From positions 1-23,873 of the forward strand of contig CAUHGY010000025.1 of NCBI GenBank assembly GCA_959605945.1: a stretch of DNA of 23,873 bases, written 5' to 3'. This document shows positions 15,684 to 22,626 of the stretch, in pieces (position 1 is the stretch's first letter; each line of letters begins with the position of its first letter). The notes under the pieces were generated by a model. It made no database searches. It was not told where the DNA came from and saw nothing but the letters and a program-made list of their open reading frames with translations. The translations under genes and the position numbers were made by a program. Source of the DNA: an uncultured Clostridia bacterium (GTDB taxonomy: Bacteria; Bacillota; Clostridia; Christensenellales; Borkfalkiaceae).

Positions 15684-16977
15684 TTTGTTTTGTCTCCTTT
15701 ATTTTTGCTTTTGCGAAAGTTATGCTCTGTACCAGCGCGCGTTTGGCAGGACAGTTGAACGCGCACGAACCGCATTCGATGCAGTTCATGGCCCCGTATT
15801 TTTCCGCACCTTTGAAGTCGCCTGCAAGCGCACACGCTTCTATATACATCGGCATCAGACGCATGGGGCAGTTATTTGCGCATCTCGCGCAGTTGATGCA
15901 GTTGGTAGGGGAACTTTCCGCGGCTTCGCCTTTTACCAAAGCCAGCAACCCCGAATCGGTTTTAGCGGCGTATTTGTTGAGATTTATCAGCGCTTTTCCC
16001 ATCATGGGCCCGCCGCCTACGAGTTTGACGACGTCGTCGCGCATGCCGCCGCAATATTCGATTATGTCGGCAAAGGGCGTGCCGATGGCAACCTTTAAGT
16101 TTTTGGGGTCCTTAATGCCGCTGCCGCTTACAGTCATTACGATTTCCGTGAGCGGTTTATTGAGTTCGATAGCTTCATAGCACGCTATCACGGTTTTAAT
16201 GTTCTGTACGCAGCAGCCGACGTCGAAAGGCATTTTCCCGACGGGCACTTTTCTGCCTGTGGTGCAGTATATAAGGTGTTTTTCGCTGCCGACAGGGTAT
16301 TGTTTTTTGAGTACGGCAACGTCCAGATCTTCAAAGCGCTCAAATGCTTTTATGGCAAGCGGCTTGTTGGCTTCGATGCCGACGACGATATTTTCGATGC
16401 CGAGCGCCATCGCCGTATACTTTATACCTTTATATATATCGTCCGTTCTTTCAAGCATCAGGCGGTAGTCGCAATTGAGATAAGGCTCGCACTCGGCGCC
16501 GTTGATGACCAGCGTATCGAGTTTATTTTTCGGCGACAATTTAACCGCGGTGGGGAACCCTGCGCCGCCGAGTCCCACTATTCCCGCAAGACGGATTCTT
16601 TCGACAAGCGAAGGCGGACTGAAATCTTTTATGTCGTCAAAAAACATTTCGCCGTCGGTCCTGTCGTTTTCGATTATTATGTATTTATCTTTTCTGCCCA
16701 TAGCGTTGACAATATCGGCAATATCCGTAACTTTTCCGCAGACCGAAGAATAAACGTTTGCGGAAATCGCGCCGCAGGCTTCGCCGACGAGCTGCCCTTT
16801 TTTAACGCTGTCGCCGACGGCGACGGCAGGGAGTGCCGGAGCTCCGATATGCTGCGATAAACTTATGAAAACCTTGTCGGGTGCGGGCATGTTTTCAATC
16901 GGTTTATCCGCCGTTAAACTTTTCATGTCCGGCACATGTATGCCGTAAGGGTAATTTTTTGCTTTTCTGATGCTCAA
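15673..16977 (-). CDS. rnfC: Rnf complex subunit RnfC (NADH-binding subunit)
   Basis: A 434-residue peripheral subunit that reduces NAD+. The N-terminal biotinyl-lipoyl-like segment (SQHIGAPALPAVAVGDSVKKGQ) is followed by the complex-I-51K-like NADH/FMN fold with GIVGLGGAGFPTAVKL and INGAECEPYLNCD. Two [4Fe-4S] motifs lie at the end: C360, C363, C366, C370 and C399, C402, C405, C409. The start codon is TTG at 16977, supported by CGGAGG (plus-strand 16985-16990) 7 nt away and the family-like N terminus. A 19-bp gap separates it from the Gx gene. It is the first Rnf subunit gene of the operon. Confidence 0.97.
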   Translation of the reverse strand: MSIRKAKNYPYGIHVPDMKSLTADKPIENMPAPDKVFISLSQHIGAPALPAVAVGDSVKKGQLVGEACGAISANVYSSVCGKVTDIADIVNAMGRKDKYIIIENDRTDGEMFFDDIKDFSPPSLVERIRLAGIVGLGGAGFPTAVKLSPKNKLDTLVINGAECEPYLNCDYRLMLERTDDIYKGIKYTAMALGIENIVVGIEANKPLAIKAFERFEDLDVAVLKKQYPVGSEKHLIYCTTGRKVPVGKMPFDVGCCVQNIKTVIACYEAIELNKPLTEIVMTVSGSGIKDPKNLKVAIGTPFADIIEYCGGMRDDVVKLVGGGPMMGKALINLNKYAAKTDSGLLALVKGEAAESSPTNCINCARCANNCPMRLMPMYIEACALAGDFKGAEKYGAMNCIECGSCAFNCPAKRALVQSITFAKAKIKETKQNGK

Positions 16978-16996
16978 AGTAAATCCTCCGTATATT

Positions 16997-17542
16997 TTAT
17001 GACCTGTCTGCAGAGCTTATATCTTTTGTTTCGCGCTCCTGCGAAAGATATCTCAGCGGAATAAATTTTACCAATAAATAAACAGCAAGCCCTACTATCA
17101 GTCCGGAAATCGCACTGATCAGTGCGAGATAGGGCAGATAGACAAAGTAACCCGCGTCAGACGTTACAATGCAGAACACGGCGTTCTGCACCGTCGAGTT
17201 GACCATTGCTCCGCATACGCTTATCGCGGTAACGCTCAGTTTGGAAGCAAATTCGAACAGCAGAATTTCCGTCGTGAGCGAAACAAGGCCTGCGGGCAGA
17301 CCGTACATGACGGCGGAAATATTGCCGGAAAGCAAACTTCCCAAAACTATTTTTACCGACAGCACGGCGAAAGCTCCGCATTTTCCTACCGATATAAGCG
17401 CAAAAAGTACGAATATATTCGAAAGCCCCATTTTTGCGCCGGGCACGAAAAGCGGCGGAAAAAGATTTTCTATGAAAAATGCTATGGCTGCCAAAGCGGA
17501 CAATATACCCGCAAGCGTTATGCCGTAAACTTTTCTGCGCAT
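16997..17542 (-). CDS. Gx transporter family protein (heptaprenyl diphosphate synthase component I-like)
   Basis: A 181-residue polytopic membrane protein with about five helices. GAKMGLSNIFVLFAL and SGNISAVMYGLPAGLVSL are hallmarks of the family called Gx transporter or heptaprenyl diphosphate synthase component I. Despite the older name, the topology resembles ECF-type substrate-binding membrane proteins, and the substrate is unknown. It sits between the NusG-domain-II gene and rnfC, an arrangement recurrent in Clostridia, suggesting a role in supplying or assembling Rnf. The ATG at 17542 has only a weak ACGGGG box. No isoprenoid genes are adjacent. Confidence 0.85.
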   Translation of the reverse strand: MRRKVYGITLAGILSALAAIAFFIENLFPPLFVPGAKMGLSNIFVLFALISVGKCGAFAVLSVKIVLGSLLSGNISAVMYGLPAGLVSLTTEILLFEFASKLSVTAISVCGAMVNSTVQNAVFCIVTSDAGYFVYLPYLALISAISGLIVGLAVYLLVKFIPLRYLSQERETKDISSADRS

Positions 17543-17546
17543 TGTT

Positions 17547-18023
17547 TTACCCCGTTACCGGCGGAACATAAGCGTTTCCGAGCGGCAGAATTTTCAGGTC
17601 GTGCGGAACGCAGATTATCGACCCGGCTTCGCTGTCGAGCGGGGGAAAATAAACGCAGTCTCTGCGTGCGGAACAATTGCTGTCTTTAACCTTGACCCAT
17701 CTTTCACCGTCGTTTACGGCAAGAAGGTTGAATCCGGTTTTATCCGTGTCGGTAAATATTTTGACGGTGAACGTTCCGTCGTTTTCGTCGCTTATCTGTA
17801 TGCGGTCCGCATAGCGTTCGTTAATTATATGCTGCCCGCCGTATCGGTAAGAATAAATTTCCGTTTGTCCCAGAAGAACTTTGAATCCGGGGCTCTCGGC
17901 GGCCCGGGCGGGAATTACAGCGATAAAAAGCACGGCAACGGCAAAAGCCGCAGCGATAAAAACTATGGCGTCCCATTTGGAAAACGGCTTCGAGTTTTTT
18001 ATTTTTTCTGCTAAATTTTTCAA
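17547..18023 (-). CDS. NusG domain II-containing membrane-anchored protein
   Basis: A protein of about 158 residues with one N-terminal transmembrane helix (WDAIVFIAAAFAVAVLFIAVI) and an extracytoplasmic NusG-domain-II-like fold. The end block CSARRDCVYFPPLDSEAGSI followed by ICVPHDLKI matches the usual DCPDKICVK...PGESIVCLPNRL pattern. It has no transcription-factor part. It is regularly found next to Gx and rnf genes in Clostridia; its function is not established. Start choice: two in-frame TTG codons lie at 18029 and 18023. GGTGGAG (plus-strand 18031-18037) is only 1 nt from the first but 7 nt from the second, so I take 18023. The promoter is right upstream, leaving a very short leader. 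Confidence 0.8.
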   Translation of the reverse strand: MKNLAEKIKNSKPFSKWDAIVFIAAAFAVAVLFIAVIPARAAESPGFKVLLGQTEIYSYRYGGQHIINERYADRIQISDENDGTFTVKIFTDTDKTGFNLLAVNDGERWVKVKDSNCSARRDCVYFPPLDSEAGSIICVPHDLKILPLGNAYVPPVTG

Positions 18024-18030
18024 ACCCAAT

Positions 18031-18037
18031 CTCCACC
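18031..18037 (-). promoter_or_regulatory. Ribosome binding site deciding the TTG start at 18023
   Basis: On the minus strand GGTGGAG is followed after 1 nt by TTG (18029) and after 7 nt by a second TTG (18023). The normal spacing favours the second. Confidence 0.65.
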
Positions 18038-18044
18038 CAATAAC

Positions 18045-18073
18045 ATTTTACTATGCTTTTAAGCAAATGTCAA
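18045..18073 (-). promoter_or_regulatory. Sigma-A-type promoter of the nusG-Gx-rnfCDGEAB operon
   Basis: On the minus strand TTGACA (plus-strand 18068-18073) is followed by a 17-nt spacer and TAAAAT (18045-18050): a perfect -35 and a 5/6 -10. Transcription should begin near 18038, giving a leader of only about 15 nt before the TTG start. The spacer contains the small inverted repeat TGCTT-AA-AAGCA. Confidence 0.8.
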
Positions 18074-18102
18074 CGGTTAGTTTTATTTAATAGGATACAA
18101 AT

Positions 18103-18121
18103 AATATACAAAATGTATATT
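18103..18121. promoter_or_regulatory. Operator-like inverted repeat upstream of the rnf promoter
   Basis: AATATACA and TGTATATT form perfect 8-bp arms around AAA, about 30 bp upstream of the -35 box of the rnf operon. The size fits a dimeric regulator site, possibly an activator or redox sensor. It does not match the Rex consensus (TTGTTAAnnnnTTAACAA). AT richness makes chance occurrence possible. Confidence 0.4.
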
Positions 18122-18159
18122 TTCACCAAAACGGCGAACGAATTATTTGTAAGAGTAAA

Positions 18160-18177
18160 CCCCCGAATATTCGGGGG
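18160..18177 (-). terminator. Hairpin terminator downstream of the triplicated membrane protein gene
   Basis: CCCCCGAATATTCGGGGG is a perfect palindrome forming a 7-bp GC-rich stem with an AUAU loop. On the minus strand it is followed by TTTACTCTT, a modest T-tract, and lies about 52 nt after the stop at 18230, separating that gene from the rnf promoter. It shares its CCCCGAATAT core with the palindrome at 11683-11718. Confidence 0.6.
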
Positions 18178-18229
18178 CAAAGTTTAGAATTCTATAAAAG
18201 TATGTTCCGTTGCTTTTGGCAAAGAAAAG

Positions 18230-19522
18230 TTATCTCGCGGCAAACTGTTTTGTTCTTACGGAAAGTATTATTATGTAATAAACAGTGAACGCAACAAGCA
18301 TTACGATTATATAAAGTTCTTCGGTAAACGCTAAGAGAGTGTAGGACATAATCGTCGCCAAAAGCCCTGTAAATAAAGCAAAATCGCCTAAATTTATGGT
18401 TTTACCCTTTATTCCGGCAACGGGGAGCACAGCTCCGCAGACAAATGAAAGCGCCAGAAGCGCGGCAAGGAATAACGCAGGGAAACTTGCAATTTCCGGC
18501 ACGATTGCCGAGTTTTCTTTCGGAAGAAGATTTGCGAGCGCGTCGGTTGCAAAAAACAAGTCTGCCGCCGCCGCGAAAACAGCCGCCGCCGCAATCGTCA
18601 GCAGGGGGCTGTTTTTTTCGAAAAGTTTGCCGAAATATCCTTTGCCTTTGCCGATTACTATTGTTTTCTTATTGAGAACTCCCAAAAACACCACGCGCAA
18701 AATAACCGCGATAAGATATATTCCGACTGCTATAGCCCACACAAAAAGCTGATTTTCGGAAGAGTTGTTTACGAGAAGTATATTCAGAAGAACTACGGGT
18801 ATTGCAATTACGCCCGCTACGAGAACCCCGTCAAGCAGGTTTATATTTCTGTCCGCTACGGAAACCGCGGCGTATATTAGGCATATGACGGCGGCAAACA
18901 CGGCTACGTAGACAATGAACGTTTTTTCTTTGACGGCGCTCGTCAGAAAGGGACGGAAAGTTGCATCGGTCGCAAGAAACGCCGCACAGCAGACGACGGC
19001 CGCTATGGCAAGTATTCCGAGAAAGCCTGTTTTGTCGATCAATTTTTGCAGATATGCAATAAAATGTTTATCCGAAAGTCTTTTTTCAATGTTCTTTTCA
19101 GGGTCGAAAACTATACTTCTTGCCGTAACGTATATAAGTCCTAAGAGAAACATTATAGAAAGTACTATGATGCGGTTCTCGGTGAGACTGTCCGTGCCGA
19201 ATTTGCAGAATAAAAATACAAGGTATGCAAGAGAATCGATTATCAGCGCCCAAGCGAATGCGTCGGCAATATTGATTTTGCCCGACTTAATGTTGGCTAT
19301 ACAGAAAATTGCCGCGGCAAGCGCGAAAATTCCTGCCGTGGCAAGAACGAAGGGAAACATGCCTTCGGTTGCACGAAGTTCCGTTAACAGATTGTACTGA
19401 TATGCGGCTATGCACACGGTAAACGCCAGCGCCGCGAAAAACAACCCTGCCAAGGCACAGCCGTTTTTGAAAAACGACGAAAAATAACCGGGTTTTTTAA
19501 TACTCTCTTGATTGTTGTTCAT
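18230..19522 (-). CDS. Polytopic membrane protein of unknown function with three internal repeats
   Basis: A 430-residue hydrophobic protein that I do not recognise. It reads as three similar units of about 145 residues (roughly 13-141, 154-282, 296-428), each with about four helices, so about 12 in total. Each unit starts with an aromatic-basic linker and a helix (YFSSFFKNGCALAGL, FIAYLQKLIDKTGFLGIL, YFGKLFEKNSPLLTI). Each has a repeated motif: GKINIADAF at 81-89, RNINLLDGV at 225-233 and KTINLGDFA at 374-382. Each ends with a helix leading to a basic exit (ARSIVF, LRVVFL, SVRTKQF). No catalytic or transporter motif is visible. AAGGAG (plus-strand 19529-19534) is 6 nt before the ATG. It has its own promoter and a hairpin behind it, so it is monocistronic and separate from rnf. 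Confidence 0.85.
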   Translation of the reverse strand: MNNNQESIKKPGYFSSFFKNGCALAGLFFAALAFTVCIAAYQYNLLTELRATEGMFPFVLATAGIFALAAAIFCIANIKSGKINIADAFAWALIIDSLAYLVFLFCKFGTDSLTENRIIVLSIMFLLGLIYVTARSIVFDPEKNIEKRLSDKHFIAYLQKLIDKTGFLGILAIAAVVCCAAFLATDATFRPFLTSAVKEKTFIVYVAVFAAVICLIYAAVSVADRNINLLDGVLVAGVIAIPVVLLNILLVNNSSENQLFVWAIAVGIYLIAVILRVVFLGVLNKKTIVIGKGKGYFGKLFEKNSPLLTIAAAAVFAAAADLFFATDALANLLPKENSAIVPEIASFPALFLAALLALSFVCGAVLPVAGIKGKTINLGDFALFTGLLATIMSYTLLAFTEELYIIVMLVAFTVYYIIILSVRTKQFAAR

Positions 19523-19589
19523 AGTAGGCTCCTTATAATTATCCGTTTTTACGAATACGGTGCGAAAAAAAAGAGTTTTTAATATTTAC

Positions 19590-19618
19590 ATTATATACTG
19601 AAAGAATTGCTTTTTCAA
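19590..19618 (-). promoter_or_regulatory. Sigma-A-type promoter of the triplicated membrane protein gene
   Basis: On the minus strand TTGAAA (plus-strand 19613-19618), a 17-nt spacer and a perfect TATAAT (19590-19595). The expected start is near 19583, giving a 5' leader of about 60 nt containing a run of eight T residues and a small CCGT/ACGG hairpin. Confidence 0.75.
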
Positions 19619-19808
19619 GCGTTTTTCGGATAATTTCTTTTTTTGATAAATTTCGGAAACGGGTTTTGTAAAACATAATCGGAACAGCGGTTTTAAAGAT
19701 GTTTAAGTATCTGCGTTTGATTTGCCGTGTTTAAGACGGGACCGAAATATTCGGATATATAAAAATTTCGCCAAAGTTTGCAGTATCGGACAACAGCGGA
19801 AAAATCGC

Positions 19809-19837
19809 TTGCAAAAAAGGTGTTTTTGCACTATAAT
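19809..19837 (+). promoter_or_regulatory. Sigma-A-type promoter of the methyltransferase-galT-galE unit
   Basis: TTGCAA (19809-19814), a 17-nt spacer and a perfect TATAAT (19832-19837). The predicted start is near 19844. An inverted repeat TGCAAAAA / TTTTTGCA (19810-19817 and 19823-19830) fills most of the region between the boxes and overlaps the -35. Confidence 0.75.
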
Positions 19838-19849
19838 AATAACCGGTCT

Positions 19850-19903
19850 ATGCCGGCGGAATTATTAGAAGTGATTTTGTTTTCGCCGGATGAAAAGAAA
19901 TGA
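19850..19903 (+). CDS. Possible 17-residue upstream ORF
   Basis: ATG at 19850 opens a frame MPAELLEVILFSPDEKK whose TGA (19901-19903) overlaps the ATG of the methyltransferase gene in an ATGA. The predicted transcription start is only about 6 nt upstream, so the peptide would be translated from an essentially leaderless message. The methyltransferase itself has a poor ribosome binding site, so coupling through this frame is conceivable. It is short enough to be chance. Confidence 0.3.
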   Translation: MPAELLEVILFSPDEKK

Positions 19904-21051
19904 GCGTTTTTGACAGTGAAAACTTGAATATTACCGTCTGCTGCGCTTCGGGGGTGGAAAAAGTTGCCAAAAGCGAGATCAAGCGGCTGCTTGGCATAGA
20001 AGCTCCCGCCGTTTCCGGGGCGATAAGTTTTTCGGGCAGTGCGGCCGACGTTGCGGCGTGCAACGTAAATCTGCGCACCGCCGACAGAGTATATATACGG
20101 ATCGCGCGGTTTCGCGCGGAAAATTTCGACGAGCTTTACGACGGCGTCCGCGCAGTTCGGTGGCAGGATGTTTTTACTGCGGACGCACGCGTTACAGTCA
20201 ACGGCAGATGCCGTAAAAGCAAACTGTTTGCGGTTTCAGCTTGTCAGGGCGTCGTAAAAAAAGCTGTTGCCGACAGCATGTGTGCTTTTTATAATATTTC
20301 ATGCATGCCTGAAAACGGGGCGGAGTATCACATAGAATTCAGAATTATCGGCGACGAAGCGACAATACTTCTCGACACAAGCGGCGTTTCATTGCACAAA
20401 CGCGGTTACCGCGACAGAGTGGGAATCGCCCCGATCAGGGAAACGCTTGCCGCCGCGCTCGTTCTTCTTTCCGATTATTATTGGAAAAAACCTTTTGCCG
20501 ATCCCTTTTGCGGGTCGGGAACCATCGCCGTGGAAGCCGCTTTGATTGCAGCAGACATTGCGCCCGGGATGAGCCGTTCGTTTGCGTTTTGCGACTGGAA
20601 AAACTTCGGGAAACGGCATCTTAAAACAGCGAGACAGGCGGCGGCTGATAAAATTAAAAGAGACAGAGATCTGCGCATATTTGCGTCGGATATAGATTCC
20701 AAGGCAATAAAACTTGCCGTCAGGCATGCAAAAAACGCAGGCGTATCGGAATATATAGATTTTGCCGTAAAAGACGTTGCCGATTTTGCATCCGGGCTTA
20801 CCGGCGGCACCATCGTTACCAATCCGCCTTACGGAGAAAGGGTTTACGGCAGGGAAGATGCCGAGAATTGTTATAAATCGCTCGGCAAAGTTTTCGGAAA
20901 ACTGAACGGATGGTCGCTTTTTGCAATCACCGGGGCGCCGTTTTTTGAAAAATATTTCGGCAAAAAGGCAGACAGAAACAGAAAAATTTACAATTCCGAA
21001 AAGGAATGCAGGTTGTATTATTATTACGCTGACAGGGAGATTAAAGAATGA
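19900..21051 (+). CDS. THUMP-domain class I SAM-dependent RNA methyltransferase (RlmL/YpsC family)
   Basis: A 383-residue protein of the family that methylates guanine N2 in 23S rRNA (RlmL in E. coli, YpsC in B. subtilis). An N-terminal THUMP-like RNA-binding region (about 1-155) is followed by LLDTSGVSLHKRGYR and the methyltransferase domain. The SAM-binding motif is DPFCGSGTIAVEAALIA starting at D201, and the catalytic motif TNPPYGERV includes N308-P-P-Y. The length matches the single-domain Gram-positive form without the second RlmK half. The ATG has only a weak GGA box and overlaps a 17-codon upstream frame. The stop overlaps the galT start, making it an unexpected first gene before the galactose enzymes. 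The exact RNA target is not established by the sequence. Confidence 0.92.
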   Translation: MSVFDSENLNITVCCASGVEKVAKSEIKRLLGIEAPAVSGAISFSGSAADVAACNVNLRTADRVYIRIARFRAENFDELYDGVRAVRWQDVFTADARVTVNGRCRKSKLFAVSACQGVVKKAVADSMCAFYNISCMPENGAEYHIEFRIIGDEATILLDTSGVSLHKRGYRDRVGIAPIRETLAAALVLLSDYYWKKPFADPFCGSGTIAVEAALIAADIAPGMSRSFAFCDWKNFGKRHLKTARQAAADKIKRDRDLRIFASDIDSKAIKLAVRHAKNAGVSEYIDFAVKDVADFASGLTGGTIVTNPPYGERVYGREDAENCYKSLGKVFGKLNGWSLFAITGAPFFEKYFGKKADRNRKIYNSEKECRLYYYYADREIKE

Positions 21052-22598
21052 CTGCGGACATGACTACGGATAAAGAACTTCTTATCGAAGAACTTTTGCG
21101 GTATGCGGAAAATTTTTTGGGGCTTGACGCTCGGGACGAAATATACGTCAGAAACTTTCTTTTAAGGGAGTTCTGCCTGAAAAAGCCGCTTGCGGTAAAG
21201 CCGGATTTTTCGTATATAGACGGTCTTTCGGTGCCCGACGAGTTGTTTTCCAAGGTAGCCGCGGCGGCAAAAGAGACCGGAAAGGCCGAAGAAGGGGCGG
21301 AAGAACTTTACGCAACTTATATTTTCGGATGTTTAAGCCCTTTGCCGTCTGTCGTCGCAGATAAGTTTTACAGCATCAAAGAGAATGAGGGCATCGAAAA
21401 AGCCTGCGAATATTTCTATAATCTCTCGGTCATGAACAACTACGTGCAGAAAACAGCCATCGGCAAAAATCTCAAATGGGATTATGCCGACGGTGAAAGG
21501 AGCCTTGAAATAACCGTCAATTTAAGTAAACCCGAAAAAGACAACAGGCAGATCGCTAAACTCGTAAAAGCTCCCGCGGGGGATAAATATCCCGCCTGCC
21601 AGCTCTGTAAAGAGAATGTGGGTTTTGAAGGACATTCCTCTCATCCTGCCCGCGGCAACCTTCGCACGGTGCCGCTGACGCTCGGCGGGGAAAGCTGGTT
21701 TGTTCAATATTCGCCTTACGGCTATTTCGATGAACACATAATAGCAGTTTCGGACAAGCACGTTCCCATGCATATCGGCGGGGATACCGTAGAAAAACTT
21801 TTTGATTTTATTGATTATTTTCCGAATTATATAGTCGGCTCTAATGCCGCGCTGCCTATAATAGGCGGGTCGATATTGAATCACGAGCATTTTCAGGGCG
21901 GCAGGCATTTGATGCCGATGCAGAAAGCTCCCGTGAGAATACGATTAACATCTGATAAATTCACATCCGTGCGAGCAGGGGTTGTCGATTGGTATAACAA
22001 CGTCGTAAGGATAGAGAGCGAGGATCGTTCTGAATTATCGGCTCTCGCAAAGATCATTATAGACGAATGGGAAACTTTTTCCGATGAAGCTTCAGGTATA
22101 TTCGCCGAAAGCGGCGGGGTGCGGCACAACTCGCTTTCGCCCATCGCGAGAAAGGCGGACGGCAGATATATTCTCGATATGATTTTAAGAAACAATATCA
22201 CCAGCGAAAAGTATCCCGACGGCGTGTTTCACGCCCATCCGGAGTATCATAATATAAAAAAAGAAGGCATAGGACTTATAGAAGCGATGGGGCTGTTTAT
22301 TCTGCCGGGACGGCTTAAAAAACAGCTGAACGCGGTGGCTGAAATTCTTGCGGGTACGGCGGTATGGGACAGAAAAGCCGCAGAAAACCCCGAGAATCCG
22401 CTTTACGTGCATCGTTTCATGATAGACGAACTTTTAAAGAACGGACTTTCGCCCGATTTTGAAAGCGCTTACGGGCGGGTTAAAGACAAGGTGAACGACG
22501 TTTGCAGGAATATATTGCTGAATACCGCAGTGTTCAAAGACGACCGGGCGGGTCAAGCCGGTTTTGCGAAATTTTTGAGAGCATGCGGTCTGAAATAA
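21048..22598 (+). CDS. galT: UDP-glucose--hexose-1-phosphate uridylyltransferase, class II
   Basis: A 516-residue GalT of the Firmicute class II type, much longer than the roughly 350-residue class I enzyme. It swaps UMP between UDP-glucose and galactose-1-phosphate in the Leloir pathway. The active site is LNHEHFQGG with H279, H281 and Q283; H281 is the expected uridylylated residue. The blocks YPACQLCKENVGFEGHSSHPAR and SPYGYFDEHIIAV are class II hallmarks. AGGGAGA (21034-21040) lies 7 nt before the ATG, which overlaps the upstream stop. galE follows 28 nt later. No galK is visible in the window, so galactose-1-phosphate must be made by a product encoded elsewhere. Confidence 0.97.
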   Translation: MTADMTTDKELLIEELLRYAENFLGLDARDEIYVRNFLLREFCLKKPLAVKPDFSYIDGLSVPDELFSKVAAAAKETGKAEEGAEELYATYIFGCLSPLPSVVADKFYSIKENEGIEKACEYFYNLSVMNNYVQKTAIGKNLKWDYADGERSLEITVNLSKPEKDNRQIAKLVKAPAGDKYPACQLCKENVGFEGHSSHPARGNLRTVPLTLGGESWFVQYSPYGYFDEHIIAVSDKHVPMHIGGDTVEKLFDFIDYFPNYIVGSNAALPIIGGSILNHEHFQGGRHLMPMQKAPVRIRLTSDKFTSVRAGVVDWYNNVVRIESEDRSELSALAKIIIDEWETFSDEASGIFAESGGVRHNSLSPIARKADGRYILDMILRNNITSEKYPDGVFHAHPEYHNIKKEGIGLIEAMGLFILPGRLKKQLNAVAEILAGTAVWDRKAAENPENPLYVHRFMIDELLKNGLSPDFESAYGRVKDKVNDVCRNILLNTAVFKDDRAGQAGFAKFLRACGLK

Positions 22599-22626
22599 AA
22601 AATTTATTCTTTTAAGGAGATATTAT

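Larger units (their letters stand above)
19523..19899. other. Divergent intergenic region
   Basis: This 377-nt, AT-rich region carries two divergent consensus promoters, one for the membrane protein gene (minus) and one for the methyltransferase (plus). Between them (about 19620-19800) I see no gene or RNA, only a short imperfect hairpin CCGAA-ATA-TTCGG at 19742-19754. Confidence 0.6.
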
